From the NCBI RefSeq assembly GCF_028737315.1, contig NZ_JAQZAO010000001.1, positions 434,001-498,000 of the forward strand: a DNA stretch of 64,000 bases, read 5' to 3'. A model generated the notes under the pieces. The model worked only from the letters and a program-made list of their open reading frames with translations. It made no database searches and had not been told where the DNA came from. The stretch comes from Actinomycetospora lemnae (GTDB lineage: Bacteria > Actinomycetota > Actinomycetes > Mycobacteriales > Pseudonocardiaceae). The translations under genes and the position numbers were made by a program. Position 1 is the stretch's first letter, and each line of letters opens with the position of its first letter. Shown here one piece after another: positions 55,941-64,000 of this stretch.

Positions 55941-56981
55941 CTACCCCGGGCCCTGGCGCCGCCGGACCAGCGTCACGACGCCCACGAGCAGGCCCGCGCC
56001 CAGCGCCACGGCGACGACGACGCCGATGCTGCGCAGGGGCTCGGGCACGGTGGTCTCCGCCGCCCGTGGCTCGGCGGACGCCGGAGCAGCACCCGAGCCG
56101 GACGCCGGCGCCGGCGCGTCCCCCACCAGCGCCACCGCGTCCGGCACCGCGTGCAGCGGCGCCGCCGGCTGCCCCGACGGCGTCTCCCCCGTCGTCAGCA
56201 GCGTCCCGTCCGGCGCGAACGCGATCGCCTCGCCCTGCACCTCGCCCGGCAGCGGCACGCGCACCGGCGTCCCGCGCAGCGCGGCCACGACGTCCTCGGC
56301 CGTCGCGGTCCCGCCGGGCGCCGGGTAGAGCCAGGCGTCGGCGTAGGTCCGCAGCGCCACGACCCGGCCGTCGGCGGAGATCGCCCCGCCGGTGTAGCTG
56401 CCCGAGCCCAGCGTCGTGATCGCCTCGCCGGGCACGACGACCTCGCCGGCCCGCTGCAGCCTCCCCGTGCCCCCGCCGCCCGCCGGCTCTGCGGCGACGT
56501 AGACGCCGCTGCGCCCGCCGAGGTCCTTGGTGACGATCACCGGGCGGTCGTCGGCGGGCAGCAGCAGCGACTCGGCGTCGTGCGCGCCGTCGGGGTAGGT
56601 CAGGCGGGTGACGGTCGTGCCGTCGGGCCCCACCCGCAGCATCGCCACCGTCGCCCGCCGGCGTCCGTTGTCCCCGACGTCCGCGAGCCACAACGTGCCG
56701 TCGTCGCCGCGCGCGAGGTCCTCGACGTCGCGGCCCTGCGCGGACACCTCGGTCTCCCCGACCACCGCGCAGTCGTCGTCGAGCACGGACACCGTGCTCG
56801 GGTTGCCACTGTCGTTGACGACCTCGTAGCCGCCCGACGGGCCCGCGACCAGTCCCGACGCCTCCGCCAGCCGCCGATCGGACAGGGTGCAGCGGACCTG
56901 CGGGTCGGCCCACGCCACGGTCGGCACCAGCGAACCCACGACGACCAGCAGGACGAGCGCGAGCCGCCCGGGCCCGCTCAG
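55941..56981 (-). CDS. Secreted, membrane-anchored beta-propeller protein
   Basis: About 346 aa. The predicted architecture is: a signal peptide (LALVLLVVVGSLVPTVAWA), a beta-propeller-like region with Asp-Gly blades (DDGTLWLADVGDNGR, DRPVIVTKDLGG, SADGRVVALR), a linker and a C-terminal membrane segment (VVVAVALGAGLLVGVV) with a basic stop. This suggests an extracellular domain tethered to the membrane. A complete signal peptide needs translation from CTG at 56979-56981, overlapping the hflX stop as CTGA; the next standard start is GTG at 56939, which cuts the signal short. Function unknown. Confidence 0.6.
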   Translation of the reverse strand: MSGPGRLALVLLVVVGSLVPTVAWADPQVRCTLSDRRLAEASGLVAGPSGGYEVVNDSGNPSTVSVLDDDCAVVGETEVSAQGRDVEDLARGDDGTLWLADVGDNGRRRATVAMLRVGPDGTTVTRLTYPDGAHDAESLLLPADDRPVIVTKDLGGRSGVYVAAEPAGGGGTGRLQRAGEVVVPGEAITTLGSGSYTGGAISADGRVVALRTYADAWLYPAPGGTATAEDVVAALRGTPVRVPLPGEVQGEAIAFAPDGTLLTTGETPSGQPAAPLHAVPDAVALVGDAPAPASGSGAAPASAEPRAAETTVPEPLRSIGVVVAVALGAGLLVGVVTLVRRRQGPG

Positions 56982-58558
56982 GGCACGCGCGCGGGGTCGA
57001 CCGCAGCCGCGCGCAGGGCGGCCGCGAGCTCCTCGTCCACCCGTGCGTGCAGCACCGTGCCCTCGGCGGTGTGGCGCTCGGCCAGCACCTCCCCGTCGGA
57101 GTGGGCACGCGCGACCAGTGCGCCCTCGGTGTAGGGCAGCACGACCTCGAGCTCGACGTCGGGGTGCGGCAGCTCCTCGGCGAGGCGCGCCCGCAGCCGG
57201 CCGAGCCCCTCGCCGGTGCGCGCCGAGACGAACACCGCGCCGGGCAGGGCCCCGCGCAGCTCGGCCAGCGCCATCGGCTCGGCGGCGTCGACCTTGTTGA
57301 CGACCAGCAGCTCCGGCGGCGCCGGCGAGTCGCCGTTCCGGGTCGAGCTCCGCTGCGCTCCGTCTCCCGAGACCTCGCCGATGACCTGGCGGACCGCGGC
57401 GATCTGGTCCTGCGCCGACGGGTCGGAGCCGTCGACGACGTGGAGCAGCAGGTCGGCGTCGGCGACCTCCTCCAGCGTCGAGCGGAAGGCGTCGACGAGC
57501 TGGTGGGGCAGGTGGCGCACGAAGCCGACGGTGTCGGTCAGCGTGACCTCGCGACCGTCGTCGGTCTCCCAGCGCCGGGTCGTCGGGTCGAGGGTCGCGA
57601 ACAGCGCGTCCTGGACCAGCACCCCGGCGTCGGTGATCGCGTTGAGCAGGCTCGACTTCCCGGCGTTGGTGTAGCCGGCGATCGCGACCGACGGCACGGC
57701 GCGACGCTGCCGCCGCCCGCGCTTGGTGTCGCGGACCGTCGACATCCCCTCGATCTCGCGGCGCAGCTTGGCGATGCGCCGGTGGATGCGCCGCCGGTCG
57801 GTCTCGAGCTTGGTCTCACCGGGACCGCGGGTGCCGACGCCGCCGCCGCCCGCGCCGCCACCACCGCCGGCGCCACCGCCCTGCCGGGACAGCGACTCGC
57901 CCCATCCGCGCAGGCGGGGGAGGAAGTAGCGCAGCTGGGCCAGCTCGACCTGCGCCTTGCCCTCCCGCGAGCTCGCGTGCTGGGCGAAGATGTCGAGGAT
58001 CAGCGCGGTCCGGTCGACCACCTTGACCTTGAGCTTCTCCTCCAGGTTGCGCAGCTGGCCGGGCGAGAGCTCGCCGTCGCAGATGACCGTGTCGGCGCCG
58101 GTGGCCTGGACGGTCTCGCGCAGCTCGGCCACCTTGCCCGAGCCGACGAACGTGCCGGGGTCGGGCGTCTGGCGGCGCTGGATGAGGCCGTCGAGCACCT
58201 CGGAACCCGCGGTCTCGGCGAGGCGGGCCAGCTCGACGAGCGAGGCGTCGGCCTCGCGCGCGGTGCCCTCGGTCCACACGCCGATGAGCACGACCCGCTC
58301 GAGGCGCAGCTGGCGGTACTCGACCTCGGTGACGTCGGTGAGCTCGGTCGACGAGCCGGTGAGCCCCGGGACGCGCCGCAGGGACGTGCGCTCCTCGAGG
58401 TCGAGCGCGCCGCCGGTGGGCTCGTCGCGCCGCTCGTCCGCGGCGGGATCGAGGGGATCGAGAGGGACGTCGAGCCGGATGTCGCTGCTGCGGTCGCGAC
58501 GGCCCGTCGGGACACGGGTCGTCGGCGTGCGGGGGTCCTGCGGTGCGGGTTCTGTCAT
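56978..58558 (-). CDS. hflX: GTPase HflX
   Basis: A 526-aa ribosome-associated GTPase that splits stalled ribosomes. The N-terminal HflX domain has FVGSGKVAELRETVQ, VICDGELSPGQLRNLEEKLKVKV and the Gly-rich linker before GTRGPGETKLETDRRRI. The G domain has G1 GYTNAGKSSLLN, G3 DTVGF and G4 NKVD. The first 60 residues are a disordered extension. ATG at 58558 chosen over ATG at 58570. The beta-propeller gene downstream overlaps the stop. Confidence 0.95.
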   Translation of the reverse strand: MTEPAPQDPRTPTTRVPTGRRDRSSDIRLDVPLDPLDPAADERRDEPTGGALDLEERTSLRRVPGLTGSSTELTDVTEVEYRQLRLERVVLIGVWTEGTAREADASLVELARLAETAGSEVLDGLIQRRQTPDPGTFVGSGKVAELRETVQATGADTVICDGELSPGQLRNLEEKLKVKVVDRTALILDIFAQHASSREGKAQVELAQLRYFLPRLRGWGESLSRQGGGAGGGGGAGGGGVGTRGPGETKLETDRRRIHRRIAKLRREIEGMSTVRDTKRGRRQRRAVPSVAIAGYTNAGKSSLLNAITDAGVLVQDALFATLDPTTRRWETDDGREVTLTDTVGFVRHLPHQLVDAFRSTLEEVADADLLLHVVDGSDPSAQDQIAAVRQVIGEVSGDGAQRSSTRNGDSPAPPELLVVNKVDAAEPMALAELRGALPGAVFVSARTGEGLGRLRARLAEELPHPDVELEVVLPYTEGALVARAHSDGEVLAERHTAEGTVLHARVDEELAAALRAAAVDPARVP

Positions 58559-58618
58559 GTCACCGTCCATGGTTCCACGAGCAGCAACGCGAAAACCACC
58601 TCACCGCGCCGGGCGGGC

Positions 58619-59473
58619 TCAGACACCCAGCGCGACCGGCACGCCCCACGTCCCGCGCGCCACGAGCTCGGCGGGCCCGGTGAGGGTGGTCGAGGCCGCG
58701 TCGACGCCCACGAGCAGGGTGCCGCCGGGGGTGTCCACGGTGACGGTGCCGGTGCCCCGCCCCGCGGCGTGGAGGGCCGCGACGGCGCCGGCGACGGTGC
58801 CCGTGCCGCAGGAGCGCGTCTCGCCGGACCCGCGCTCGTGCACCCGCAGCCGCACCGCCCCGTCGACCAGCGGCGTCAGCACCTCGACGTTGACCCCGCG
58901 CGGGAAGAGCGAGGCGTCGTAGGCGGGCGGCCGGGCCAGGTCGAGGGTGTCGAGGGCGACCGACGGCGGCGCCACGCAGGCCAGGTGCGGGTTGCCGACG
59001 TCGACGGCCACGCCGTCCAGCTCGACGCCGCCCGCCCCACCGACGACCGTCGTGGAGTACGGCCCCAGCTCGGCGGGGCCCATGTCGACGGTGACGGGGC
59101 CGGTGTGGTCGACGGTCACCCGGCGCGTCCCGGCCCGCGTGGCCACGGGGTGGGCGCCGGGGGCGACGAGGCCGGCCTCGACGAGGTAGCGCGCGAAGAC
59201 CCGGATGCCGTTGCCGCACATCTCGGCGAGCGAGCCGTCGGCGTTGCGGTAGTCCATGAACCAGGTCGCCTCGCCGCCCGCCACCCCGGCCGCGGCGGCG
59301 ACCGGCCCGTCGGTGCGCACCACGCGCAGCACCCCGTCGGCCCCGATCCCCCGCCGGCGGTGGCAGACCGCGCGCACGAGCCGGCCGTCGTCGCCGTCGA
59401 GGTCGATCAGGCCGTCGGGGTCGGGGAGCACGACGAAGTCGTTCTCGGTGCCGTGCCCCTTGACGAACTCCAC
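58619..59473 (-). CDS. dapF: Diaminopimelate epimerase
   Basis: A 284-aa enzyme converting LL- to meso-diaminopimelate for lysine and peptidoglycan synthesis. The substrate-binding KGHGTENDFVVL is at the N-terminus. The two active-site Cys are in EMCGNGIRVFARYL and TRSCGTGTVAGAVA. The GTG at 59473 starts the conserved core directly; a GTG at 59497 would add eight residues. It is divergent from a TetR gene. Confidence 0.95.
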   Translation of the reverse strand: MEFVKGHGTENDFVVLPDPDGLIDLDGDDGRLVRAVCHRRRGIGADGVLRVVRTDGPVAAAAGVAGGEATWFMDYRNADGSLAEMCGNGIRVFARYLVEAGLVAPGAHPVATRAGTRRVTVDHTGPVTVDMGPAELGPYSTTVVGGAGGVELDGVAVDVGNPHLACVAPPSVALDTLDLARPPAYDASLFPRGVNVEVLTPLVDGAVRLRVHERGSGETRSCGTGTVAGAVAALHAAGRGTGTVTVDTPGGTLLVGVDAASTTLTGPAELVARGTWGVPVALGV

Positions 59474-59510
59474 GCCGCCCAGCCTAGCGACGGCCACTTC
59501 TCTGCGTGAG

Positions 59511-59541
59511 CTGCACAACTTCCCGTTCCGCAAATGTGCAG
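59511..59541. promoter_or_regulatory. Candidate TetR operator
   Basis: CTGCACA (59511-59517) and TGTGCAG (59535-59541) form a perfect inverted pair 17 bases apart in the dapF/TetR divergent region, 30 bases before the TetR start codon. Confidence 0.4.
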
Positions 59542-59571
59542 AGACTGCAAGATCAGCCTAAGGTCGACGAC

Positions 59572-60174
59572 GTGACCACGGGACTGCGCGAGCGCAAGAA
59601 GCTCCGGACGCGGCGCGCGCTCGGCGCGGCGGCGCTCGAGCTCGCGGTGACCCACGGGCTCGCCGAGGTCACGGTCGAGCAGATCGCCGAGGCCGCCGAC
59701 GTCTCGCCGCGCACCTTCTTCAACTACTTCTCCTCGAAGGAGGAGGCGGTGGTGGCCGCCGACGTCGAGCGTGCGCGCGACATGGGCGAGCGCCTCGCGG
59801 CCCGTCCCGCGGGCGAGCCGGTGCTCGCGTCGGTGCGGGCCGTGATGCGCGAGATGCTCGGCGACGCCCCGCGCTCGCGGGAGTGGATCGCCCAGGCCCG
59901 TCTCGTGAGGTCCGAGCCGTCGCTGGTGCCGCAGCAGCTCGCCGCCTACGCCGCCTCGGAGCGGCGCCTCGCCGCGATCCTGGCCGAGCGCACCGGCCTC
60001 GACGCGACCGACCTCTACCCCGCGGTCACCGCGGCGGCGGTCATGGCGGCGGTGCGGGTGGCCACCACCCGGTGGCTCGAGTCCGACGAGCACGGCGACC
60101 TCGCCGACGTCGTCGATCGCGTCGTCGACCTGCTCGCCGCGGGCCTGCGCGACGCCCCCTCGCCCGGGCCGTGA
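59572..60174 (+). CDS. TetR/AcrR family transcriptional regulator
   Basis: A 200-aa regulator. Helix-turn-helix: TVEQIAEAADVSPRTFFNYF (about residues 33-52), preceded by RERKKLRTRRALGAAALEL. The C-terminal domain resembles the TetR type that binds small hydrophobic ligands. It lies 70 bases upstream of a DHA2 drug transporter and probably represses it. GTG start. Confidence 0.85.
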   Translation: MTTGLRERKKLRTRRALGAAALELAVTHGLAEVTVEQIAEAADVSPRTFFNYFSSKEEAVVAADVERARDMGERLAARPAGEPVLASVRAVMREMLGDAPRSREWIAQARLVRSEPSLVPQQLAAYAASERRLAAILAERTGLDATDLYPAVTAAAVMAAVRVATTRWLESDEHGDLADVVDRVVDLLAAGLRDAPSPGP

Positions 60175-60243
60175 CGCCCGGGCCGTGACGCCCCACCCGC
60201 ACCCGGCGCCCCACCACCCCTCGCTCCCTCCCGGAGATCCTCG

Positions 60244-62178
60244 ATGTCCACGCCCACGGCGACGGCCCCGTCGACGGCCCCGCCCGCCACCCGCCACGTG
60301 CTGGTGGCCCTCTCGGGCCTGCTCATGGCCCTGTTCGTCGCGATCCTGTCCTCGACGATCGTGTCCAACGCCCTGCCCCGGATCCTCGCGGACCTCGGCG
60401 GCACGCAGGCGCAGTACACGTGGGTCGTCACGGCCTCGCTGCTGGCGATGACCGCGTCGACCCCGATCTGGGGCAAGCTCGCCGACCTCTTCTCGAAGAA
60501 GCTGCTCGTCCAGATCGCGATCACGCTGTTCATCGTCGGCTCGATGCTCTGCGGCCTGACGACGGACACCGCCGAGCTCATCGGCTTCCGCGTCGTCCAG
60601 GGCCTCGGCATGGGCGGGCTCATGGCGCTGGCCCAGGTCGTGATCGCCGCGATCATCCCGCCGCGCGAGCGCGGCCGGTACTCCGGCTACCTCGGCGCGA
60701 TCATGGCCGTGGCGACGGTCGGCGGCCCGCTCATCGGCGGCGTCATCGTCGACACCATCGGCTGGCGCTGGTGCTTCTACGTCACCGTGCCGATCGCCGT
60801 CGTCGCGCTCGTCGTCCTGCAGCGCACGCTCACGGTGCCGACGATCAAGCGCGAGGTGCACATCGACTACGTCGGCGCCGTGCTCGTCGCGGCCGGCGTG
60901 TCCGCCCTGCTCATCTGGACCTCGCTCGCCGGCCACCAGTTCGCCTGGGCCTCGTGGTCGTCGGTGGCCTGGGTCGGCGGCGGCGTCCTCGCCCTCGTGC
61001 TGGCGGTGGTCGTCGAGTCGAAGGTGCGCGAGCCGATCGTCCCGCTGCACCTGTTCCGCAACCCGACGGTCGCCCTGGCCACCGTCGCCGGCCTGTTCGT
61101 CGGCGTCGCGATGTTCGGCTCGACGGTCTACCTCTCGCAGTTCTTCCAGCTCGCCCGCGGCGCCACGGCCACCGAGGCCGGCCTGCTCACGCTCCCGATG
61201 ATCGCCGGGCTCTTCCTGGCCTCGACGATCGTCGGCCAGCTGATCACCCGCTACGGCCGGTGGAAGCCCTACCTCGTCGGCGGCGGCGTCCTGCTCACCC
61301 TGGGCCTGCTCGGCGAGGGGCTGTTCGTCAGCGCGACCGTGCCCTACGGCCTGCTCGCCGTGTTCATGGCGATGGTCGGTGTCGGCGTCGGCGCGACCCA
61401 GCAGAACCTCGTGCTCGCGGTGCAGAACCAGGTCGCGATGAGCGAGATGGGCGCGGCGAGCTCGACCGTCGCGTTCTTCCGCTCGCTCGGCGGCGCCGCC
61501 GGCGTGGCCGCGCTGGGCGCGCTGCTGAGCACCCAGGTCACGAGCTCGATCAGCTCCGGGCTCGCCGCGCTCGGCATCCCACCCTCGGCCACCGCGTCCT
61601 CCGGGGGCCAGATCCCGGACCTCGCGACCCTGCCGGCCCCGGTCCGGACCGTGATCGAGAACGCGTACGGCGACTCCATCGCCACGCTGTTCCTCGTCGC
61701 CGCCCCGCTGGCGCTGATCGCGCTGATCGCGATCCTGTTCCTGCACGAAGTCCCGCTGCGCCGCACGATCGACGTCGAGGAGACCGCACCCGCCGCCCTG
61801 CCCGGGACCGAGACAGCCGCGACCGGCGCGATCGGCGCCGACACCGTCCGGCGGCACCGCCCGGCCCTGCGCGGCACGGTGCGCCACGACGACGAGCCCG
61901 CCCCGGGGGCGGTGCTGACGCTGGTCGACGCCGACGGCCGCCAGCTCGGGCGCGCCGTCACCGACGCCGACGGCGTCTACGCGATCGAGACGGCGACGGC
62001 GGGACGCCCGCACCTGCTCGTCGTGCAGTGGCGCGGCACCCCGCACGTGGAGGCGCTCGGCGGCGCGACCGGCCCGCAGTCCCGGGACATCGCGCTCGTC
62101 ACCGACCCCGCGGCCACCGGCCGGCACTCCCGCGCCGGGCTCGACGCGCCGACGGTGTCGCTGGCCGCGGAGCGGTAG
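60244..62178 (+). CDS. DHA2-type MFS drug transporter with C-terminal beta-sandwich domain
   Basis: A 644-aa, 14-span exporter of the EmrB/QacA type. Typical features are SSTIVSNALPRI, the motif GKLADLFSKKLL (motif A) and GGPLIGGVIVDTIGWRWCFYV (motif C). After the last span (about residue 515), a soluble domain of about 110 residues begins, with ALRGTVRHDDEPAPGAVLTLVD and YAIETATAGRPHLLV, which resembles a carboxypeptidase regulatory-like/prealbumin fold. A TetR gene precedes it. The substrate is unknown. Confidence 0.85.
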   Translation: MSTPTATAPSTAPPATRHVLVALSGLLMALFVAILSSTIVSNALPRILADLGGTQAQYTWVVTASLLAMTASTPIWGKLADLFSKKLLVQIAITLFIVGSMLCGLTTDTAELIGFRVVQGLGMGGLMALAQVVIAAIIPPRERGRYSGYLGAIMAVATVGGPLIGGVIVDTIGWRWCFYVTVPIAVVALVVLQRTLTVPTIKREVHIDYVGAVLVAAGVSALLIWTSLAGHQFAWASWSSVAWVGGGVLALVLAVVVESKVREPIVPLHLFRNPTVALATVAGLFVGVAMFGSTVYLSQFFQLARGATATEAGLLTLPMIAGLFLASTIVGQLITRYGRWKPYLVGGGVLLTLGLLGEGLFVSATVPYGLLAVFMAMVGVGVGATQQNLVLAVQNQVAMSEMGAASSTVAFFRSLGGAAGVAALGALLSTQVTSSISSGLAALGIPPSATASSGGQIPDLATLPAPVRTVIENAYGDSIATLFLVAAPLALIALIAILFLHEVPLRRTIDVEETAPAALPGTETAATGAIGADTVRRHRPALRGTVRHDDEPAPGAVLTLVDADGRQLGRAVTDADGVYAIETATAGRPHLLVVQWRGTPHVEALGGATGPQSRDIALVTDPAATGRHSRAGLDAPTVSLAAER

Positions 62179-62182
62179 GCCC

Positions 62183-62226
62183 CCGTGAGCGATCTTCCGA
62201 GCCATAGCTCAGAAGATCGCTCACGG
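62183..62226. terminator. 15-bp inverted repeat between convergent transporter and miaA
   Basis: CCGTGAGCGATCTTC (62183-62197) pairs perfectly with GAAGATCGCTCACGG (62212-62226). It contains the miaA stop codon (62221-62223). The GTGAGC...GCTCAC ends and a central CATAGCTC-type core resemble the palindrome at 36050. Confidence 0.7.
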
Positions 62227-63183
62227 ACGACGGTCGGCCCAGCGGTCCAGCACCGCCGTGACGAGGTCGGACCGGTCGGCGTCGAACCAGTGCACGCGCC
62301 CGTCGCGCCGGAACCACGAGCGCTGGCGGCGCACCAGGCGCCGGGTGGCGACGACCGTGCGCCGGCGCGCCTCGTCGAGGTCGATCGTGCCGTCGAGGTG
62401 GTCGAGCACCTCGCGGTAGCCCACGGCGCGCGAGGCCGTCGCCCCGTCCCGCAGCCCCCGCCCCTCGAGCGCGCGCACCTCCTCGACCAGCCCGCCCGCG
62501 AGCATTCCGTCGACCCGCTCGGCGATCCGCTCGTCCAGCCGCGCCGTGTCGCGGTCGAGGCCCACGAGCACGGCATCGTGGCGCGGGACGCCGGGCCGCG
62601 GGAGGCTCGTCGCGAACGGGCGCCCGGTGAGCTCGACGACCTCGAGCGCCCGCACGATCCGCCGCCCGTTGCTGGCGAGGATGCTCCGCGCGGCGTCCGG
62701 GTCGCGGGCGGCGAGGCGGGCGTGCATCGCCGGCGCGCCGACCTCGGTGAGCTCGGCGTCGAGGCGGGCGCGCAGGTCGGGGTCGGTGCCGGGGAACTCG
62801 AGGTCGTCGAGGACCGCCTGGACGTAGAGCCCCGACCCGCCCACCACCAGCGGCACGCCCCCGCGCTCCCGGATCGCGTCGACCGCGGCGCGGGCGTCGC
62901 GCTGGTAGGCGGCGACGGTGGCGGTGTCGGTGACCTCGAGGACGTCGAGCAGGTGGTGCGGCACGCCGCGCCGGGCGTCGGGCGGGAGCTTCGCCGTGCC
63001 GACGTCCATCCCGCGGTAGAGCTGCATCGCGTCGGCGTTGACCACCTCGGCGCCGAGCCCCCGGCGCGCCAGCTCCTCGGCGAGGTCGAGCGCGAGGTCG
63101 GACTTGCCGGTCGCCGTCGGGCCGACGAGGGCGATCGGACGGGAGACGGAGCGCAGCCGAGCTCGACCCGACGACGAGGTCAC
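62221..63183 (-). CDS. miaA: tRNA dimethylallyltransferase
   Basis: A 320-aa enzyme that transfers a dimethylallyl group to A37 of tRNAs reading U-starting codons. P-loop [45 protein letters not shown] and the C-terminal [17 protein letters not shown] at 63183 was chosen; it overlaps the upstream stop by GTGA. Gene order with dapF and hflX is the common actinobacterial arrangement. Confidence 0.95.
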   Translation of the reverse strand: MTSSSGRARLRSVSRPIALVGPTATGKSDLALDLAEELARRGLGAEVVNADAMQLYRGMDVGTAKLPPDARRGVPHHLLDVLEVTDTATVAAYQRDARAAVDAIRERGGVPLVVGGSGLYVQAVLDDLEFPGTDPDLRARLDAELTEVGAPAMHARLAARDPDAARSILASNGRRIVRALEVVELTGRPFATSLPRPGVPRHDAVLVGLDRDTARLDERIAERVDGMLAGGLVEEVRALEGRGLRDGATASRAVGYREVLDHLDGTIDLDEARRRTVVATRRLVRRQRSWFRRDGRVHWFDADRSDLVTAVLDRWADRRP

Positions 63184-63923
63184 GCGCCCGAGGATCCCAG
63201 TTCCCACACCGCCACGTGGTACGCGACCCCGTACGGCGCGGAGGAGTGCTCGAGGCGCGCCGAGGCCGGGCGCGGCGCCGCCCCCGCGAGCACCTGCCAC
63301 GGCACCCGCCCGGCGACGAGCAGCTCGTCGGACAGCTCCGGGTCGAGGCCCGCGAGCGCCGCCGCGTCCCCGGCGGCGAGGGCGTCGGCGACGGCCCGGT
63401 CGTAGGGCCCCGCGCGCTCGTCGAGGGCGCCGGGGGCCCGGGCGGTGTGGGTGGCGGCGCCGTCACCGAGCACCAGCAGGACGTCGTGGCCATCGGCGGC
63501 GGCGAGCTCCTCCCCCGCCCGCCGCGCGTCCTCGGGGGTCGTGTCGCGGGCGAGCACGTGGGCGTCGATCCGCACCGCGTCGCCGGCCGGCCCGGCCTGC
63601 TCCCGCAGCCACCCCGCGACGAGCACGGGCAGCGGCAGCTCGGGGTCGGGCGCCCGGCCCGGGTCCGCATCGGGCGCCGCGGGCCCGGCGAGGGCGACGC
63701 GGACGTCGGCGCCGAAGCCGGCGAACGTCCCGCACGTGCCCGGCGGGTACGCCGCGGCGGTCGGGGCCGCACCCACCGCGAGCCAGCGGTCGCCGGCCGC
63801 CGCCAGGCGGGTGGCCACGGCCCGGCACGCGGCGCGCAGGGCGGCCGTCTCGGCGGCCGCGGTCCCGGCGAGCTCGGCTGCGAGCAGGGGCGGGTGGGGC
63901 ACCACCGCCGCCGTCACGATCAC
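63180..63923 (-). CDS. Class III extradiol dioxygenase-like protein (Rv2728c-like)
   Basis: A 247-aa protein. It begins [20 protein letters not shown], the opening expected of LigB-like/class III extradiol dioxygenase fold proteins, and has [19 protein letters not shown] in the middle. The gene is conserved next to miaA in actinobacteria (Rv2728c by recall), but no enzyme activity is established. GTG start at 63923. The sequence from 63924 to the right edge shows no certain gene. Confidence 0.6.
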   Translation of the reverse strand: MIVTAAVVPHPPLLAAELAGTAAAETAALRAACRAVATRLAAAGDRWLAVGAAPTAAAYPPGTCGTFAGFGADVRVALAGPAAPDADPGRAPDPELPLPVLVAGWLREQAGPAGDAVRIDAHVLARDTTPEDARRAGEELAAADGHDVLLVLGDGAATHTARAPGALDERAGPYDRAVADALAAGDAAALAGLDPELSDELLVAGRVPWQVLAGAAPRPASARLEHSSAPYGVAYHVAVWELGSSGA

Positions 63924-64000
63924 TGTGCCGAGGCTATCCCGGGCGCGGGGGTCCGGCACGTGCTGCGCCCGCCGCTCAGGGGTGGAGCTCCCCCTCCCCG

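Noticed and set aside
57820..57890. GCC-rich repeat within hflX
   Set aside because: It encodes the glycine-rich linker commonly found in actinobacterial HflX proteins.
59407..62205. 932-residue minus-strand frame
   Set aside because: It is antisense to the TetR and DHA2 transporter genes; composition is typical of a shadow frame.
63976..64000. C-terminal end of a minus-strand gene (TGA at 63976-63978)
   Set aside because: Only seven sense codons (GEGELHP) are visible, too few to support a gene.

Overview
This is a window of very high GC chromosomal DNA (almost every codon third position is G or C). It is densely packed with genes on both strands, uses many GTG starts and has many 4-base ATGA/GTGA gene overlaps. 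The content points to a mycothiol-producing actinobacterium, most likely of the Pseudonocardia/Actinomycetospora type (family-level inference, not proven). From memory, the backbone follows the Mycobacterium tuberculosis Rv2709-Rv2728c order: a DUF3099 membrane protein, sigB, ideR, a DUF4192 protein, sthA, an alpha/beta hydrolase, nrdR, a LysM protein (Rv2719c/ChiZ type), lexA, hflX, dapF, miaA and an Rv2728c-like protein. Between these anchors sit blocks of accessory or lineage-specific genes.

Layout. 1-1.2 kb: the 3' end of an unknown gene and a DUF3099 membrane protein. 1.2-9.4 kb: mostly minus strand. A FAD oxidoreductase-DUF1365 pair and a cyclopropane-fatty-acid-synthase-like methyltransferase-DUF1295 pair look like two halves of one lipid-modification locus, separated by a hydrolase, a mycothiol-dependent-type enzyme, a glyoxalase-fold protein, an AraC regulator and a thiol peroxidase. 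9.4-11.1 kb: a compositionally odd M50 metalloprotease and a PlsC acyltransferase. 11.1-16.4 kb: acetyl-CoA synthetase, a methyltransferase, D-aminoacyl-tRNA deacylase and sigB. 16.6-22.2 kb: a lipoprotein, a Pat-like protein acetyltransferase, the AcuC deacetylase and a sulfurtransferase. 22.2-27.9 kb: ideR, galE, DUF4192, sthA and kynureninase. 28-36 kb: a Vms1/Rv2629-type protein, two-subunit class I fumarase, dienelactone hydrolase, a PadR regulator, an alpha/beta hydrolase and a prolyl oligopeptidase. 36-42 kb: acetyltransferase, VOC/TetR pair, esterase, a CynX-like transporter, patatin and a phytase-like lipoprotein. 42-47 kb: PEP synthase, a DUF3037/HipA-like kinase/nucleotidyltransferase cluster and an EEP nuclease. 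47-52.7 kb: nrdJ-nrdR, the LysM protein and lexA. 52.7-57 kb: a FadR-type regulator with an MFS pump, a small membrane protein, a LysR regulator and an anchored beta-propeller protein. 57-64 kb: hflX, dapF, TetR with a DHA2 drug transporter, miaA and an Rv2728c-like protein.

How the parts fit. The window carries several stress and regulatory nodes. sigB lies behind a sequence resembling an ECF (SigE-type) promoter. The divergent LysM/lexA pair has three readable LexA-box-like sites. nrdR-nrdJ has an NrdR-box-like site. Acetyl-CoA synthetase has its active-site lysine at residue 609 and lies close to a probable acetyltransferase/deacetylase pair that could switch it off and on. No rRNA, tRNA, insertion sequence, prophage or CRISPR array was seen. 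Long inverted repeats sit between several convergent genes and fall into at least two recurring families.
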